A program made the position numbers and the translations under genes. 5,727 bases of DNA from Microbacteriaceae bacterium (GTDB lineage: Bacteria > Actinomycetota > Actinomycetes > Actinomycetales > Microbacteriaceae): the NCBI GenBank assembly GCA_947447385.1, contig CANFKN010000090.1, positions 1 through 5,727 of the forward strand, in the 5' to 3' direction. Below the pieces are notes generated by a model, which was not told where the DNA came from, did not search any database, and saw only the letters and a program-made list of their open reading frames with translations. The stretch's first letter is position 1. Each line of letters starts with the position of its first letter. Below, piece after piece: positions 5,044 through 5,727 of this stretch.

Positions 5044-5727
5044 AGCTCTCGAATTGTCGCAAGCGCGTAAAACCCATTTATCTTCTCGAAGTCAATGGCA
5101 AACATTTGCCCGGTGCTCTTGGTTTCAATCACGAGATGAGTCACGCCACCGAGACTGATGGTTTCGGCGAACGAAATAGGCCAACCGCTATTGCCGAGCA
5201 ATCGCTTCAGGGAAAATTTGGTCTGAACAATCGTTCTCACATTCTGTGCCTTTGAATTCACTAAATCATTAATAGTCGAAGCGTCAAGCATGTTGTGCGC
5301 TTCGCCAAGATCTTGCGTTTCGGGCACATGTATTGAGTTGCCGGTCGTGGAGTTCCCCTCGGTGGTCACCGCACGTTCGAGGCCAGTGTTGCTCGGTTTA
5401 AAGTCATTTGGGTCAAGAAAAGATAGAGTCACGCACGTTGCCACGGCGAGCGTCAAGGCGATCAAGCCTGAACCGCGAAGCCCCTTGAACTTCGCTGCCC
5501 TTTTAGCTTTGGCTTGGGTCGGAACACTACCGATGAGACTATCGTCGGCTTGGGCGTCGGCTTCGGCGTCGGCCTGGGCGTCGGCCTGGGCGTCGGCCGG
5601 CAAAATCCATCCCTTGTCTGCATGAAAACGCGTCTGACCCGTCGTGCGACTCAAAGCGCTTGATAGCGCGTTGGTTATTTGCACCGAAAGATCTTCAAGA
5701 GAACCTACTGGTTGGCAGACGATGACC
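5037..5727 (-). CDS. Unrecognised single-pass membrane protein, 5' end off the right edge
   Basis: The minus-strand frame is open from the right edge to a TGA at 5039-5037, giving 229 residues in the window. The only in-frame start codon near the N-terminus is a GTG at 5684 (215 residues from there), but it has no clear ribosome binding site. The frame stays open for 14 further codons without another start, so the true start probably lies outside. Numbering from that GTG, the protein has an N-terminal segment (1-29), an Ala/Asp/Gln repeat (30-48), a basic patch (K59, K61, R62, K65, K67, R70) and a hydrophobic helix (about 71-90), followed by a 125-residue C-terminal region. The positive charges before the helix predict N-terminus inside and C-terminal domain outside. 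I do not recognise a family. The architecture is shared by anti-sigma factors and envelope proteins, but no motif supports either. It is convergent with sucB. Confidence 0.75.
   Translation of the reverse strand, partial: VIVCQPVGSLEDLSVQITNALSSALSRTTGQTRFHADKGWILPADAQADAQADAEADAQADDSLIGSVPTQAKAKRAAKFKGLRGSGLIALTLAVATCVTLSFLDPNDFKPSNTGLERAVTTEGNSTTGNSIHVPETQDLGEAHNMLDASTINDLVNSKAQNVRTIVQTKFSLKRLLGNSGWPISFAETISLGGVTHLVIETKSTGQMFAIDFEKINGFYALATIRELK
5544..5598 (-). repeat. 12-bp tandem repeat (about 4.6 copies) encoding AQAD units
   Basis: On the plus strand the unit is GTCGGCYTGGGC, starting at 5544, 5556, 5568 and 5580, with a partial fifth copy at 5592-5598. The last two full copies are identical, and the second has C for G at one position. 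On the coding minus strand it gives AQAD, AQAD, AEAD, AQAD. The period is a multiple of three, so copy-number change would keep the frame. It precedes the basic patch and membrane helix of the host protein. Confidence 0.85.

Noticed and set aside
5544..5598. Short repeats considered as a CRISPR array
   Set aside because: The units are contiguous 12-bp copies without spacers and lie in a coding frame.
5290..5625. Plus-strand open frame with ASASAWASAWASA repeats
   Set aside because: It is the complement of the AQAD repeat in the minus-strand membrane protein; the minus frame has a basic patch and membrane helix and ends at a terminator, so it is the real one.

Overview
The window looks like ordinary chromosomal core from a small-genome actinobacterium with roughly balanced base composition. 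The closest match is a Microbacteriaceae-type lineage such as the freshwater Luna group (Rhodoluna/Aquiluna-like). I infer this from three things: a PAC2-family protein of actinobacterial type, the E2 sequence style (a TNTGSRGALFDTP segment and a long C-terminal tail) and the pepA-lpdA-sucB gene order. No phage, transposon, CRISPR or RNA gene is visible.

Layout: (1) Positions 1-559, minus strand, carry the N-terminal 186 residues of a PAC2-family protein that runs off the left edge. (2) Only 36 bp separate its start from the start of pepA. This gap holds two back-to-back -10 boxes, each placed so that transcription would begin at the A of the start codon, suggesting divergent leaderless genes. 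(3) pepA (596-2095, plus) encodes a complete M17 leucyl aminopeptidase with all metal-binding and catalytic residues. (4) An 86-bp gap holds an imperfect hairpin with a T6 run and an A/T palindrome just before the lpdA ribosome binding site. (5) lpdA (2182-3558) encodes dihydrolipoyl dehydrogenase (E3). (6) sucB (3590-4987) encodes a compact single-lipoyl-domain dihydrolipoamide acyltransferase (E2). (7) A strong, near-perfect hairpin at 5000-5043 closes the sucB unit and also contains the stop codon of the convergent gene. (8) Positions 5037-5727, minus strand, hold an unrecognised single-pass membrane protein with an AQAD tandem repeat; its 5' end lies beyond the right edge.

How the genes fit together: LpdA and SucB are the E3 and E2 subunits of the 2-oxo acid dehydrogenase machinery (pyruvate and/or 2-oxoglutarate oxidation). 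LpdA reoxidises the dihydrolipoyl arm of SucB and passes electrons to NAD+. The E1 subunit(s) and lipoylation enzymes are not in the window. PepA releases amino acids from peptides in the cytoplasm. The divergent PAC2 protein may be linked to protein turnover, but that is only suggested by its family name and position. Most of the window is well-understood housekeeping sequence. The points worth a second look are the symmetric leaderless promoter pair, the possible attenuator or operator before lpdA, the reduced E2 and the unidentified membrane protein.
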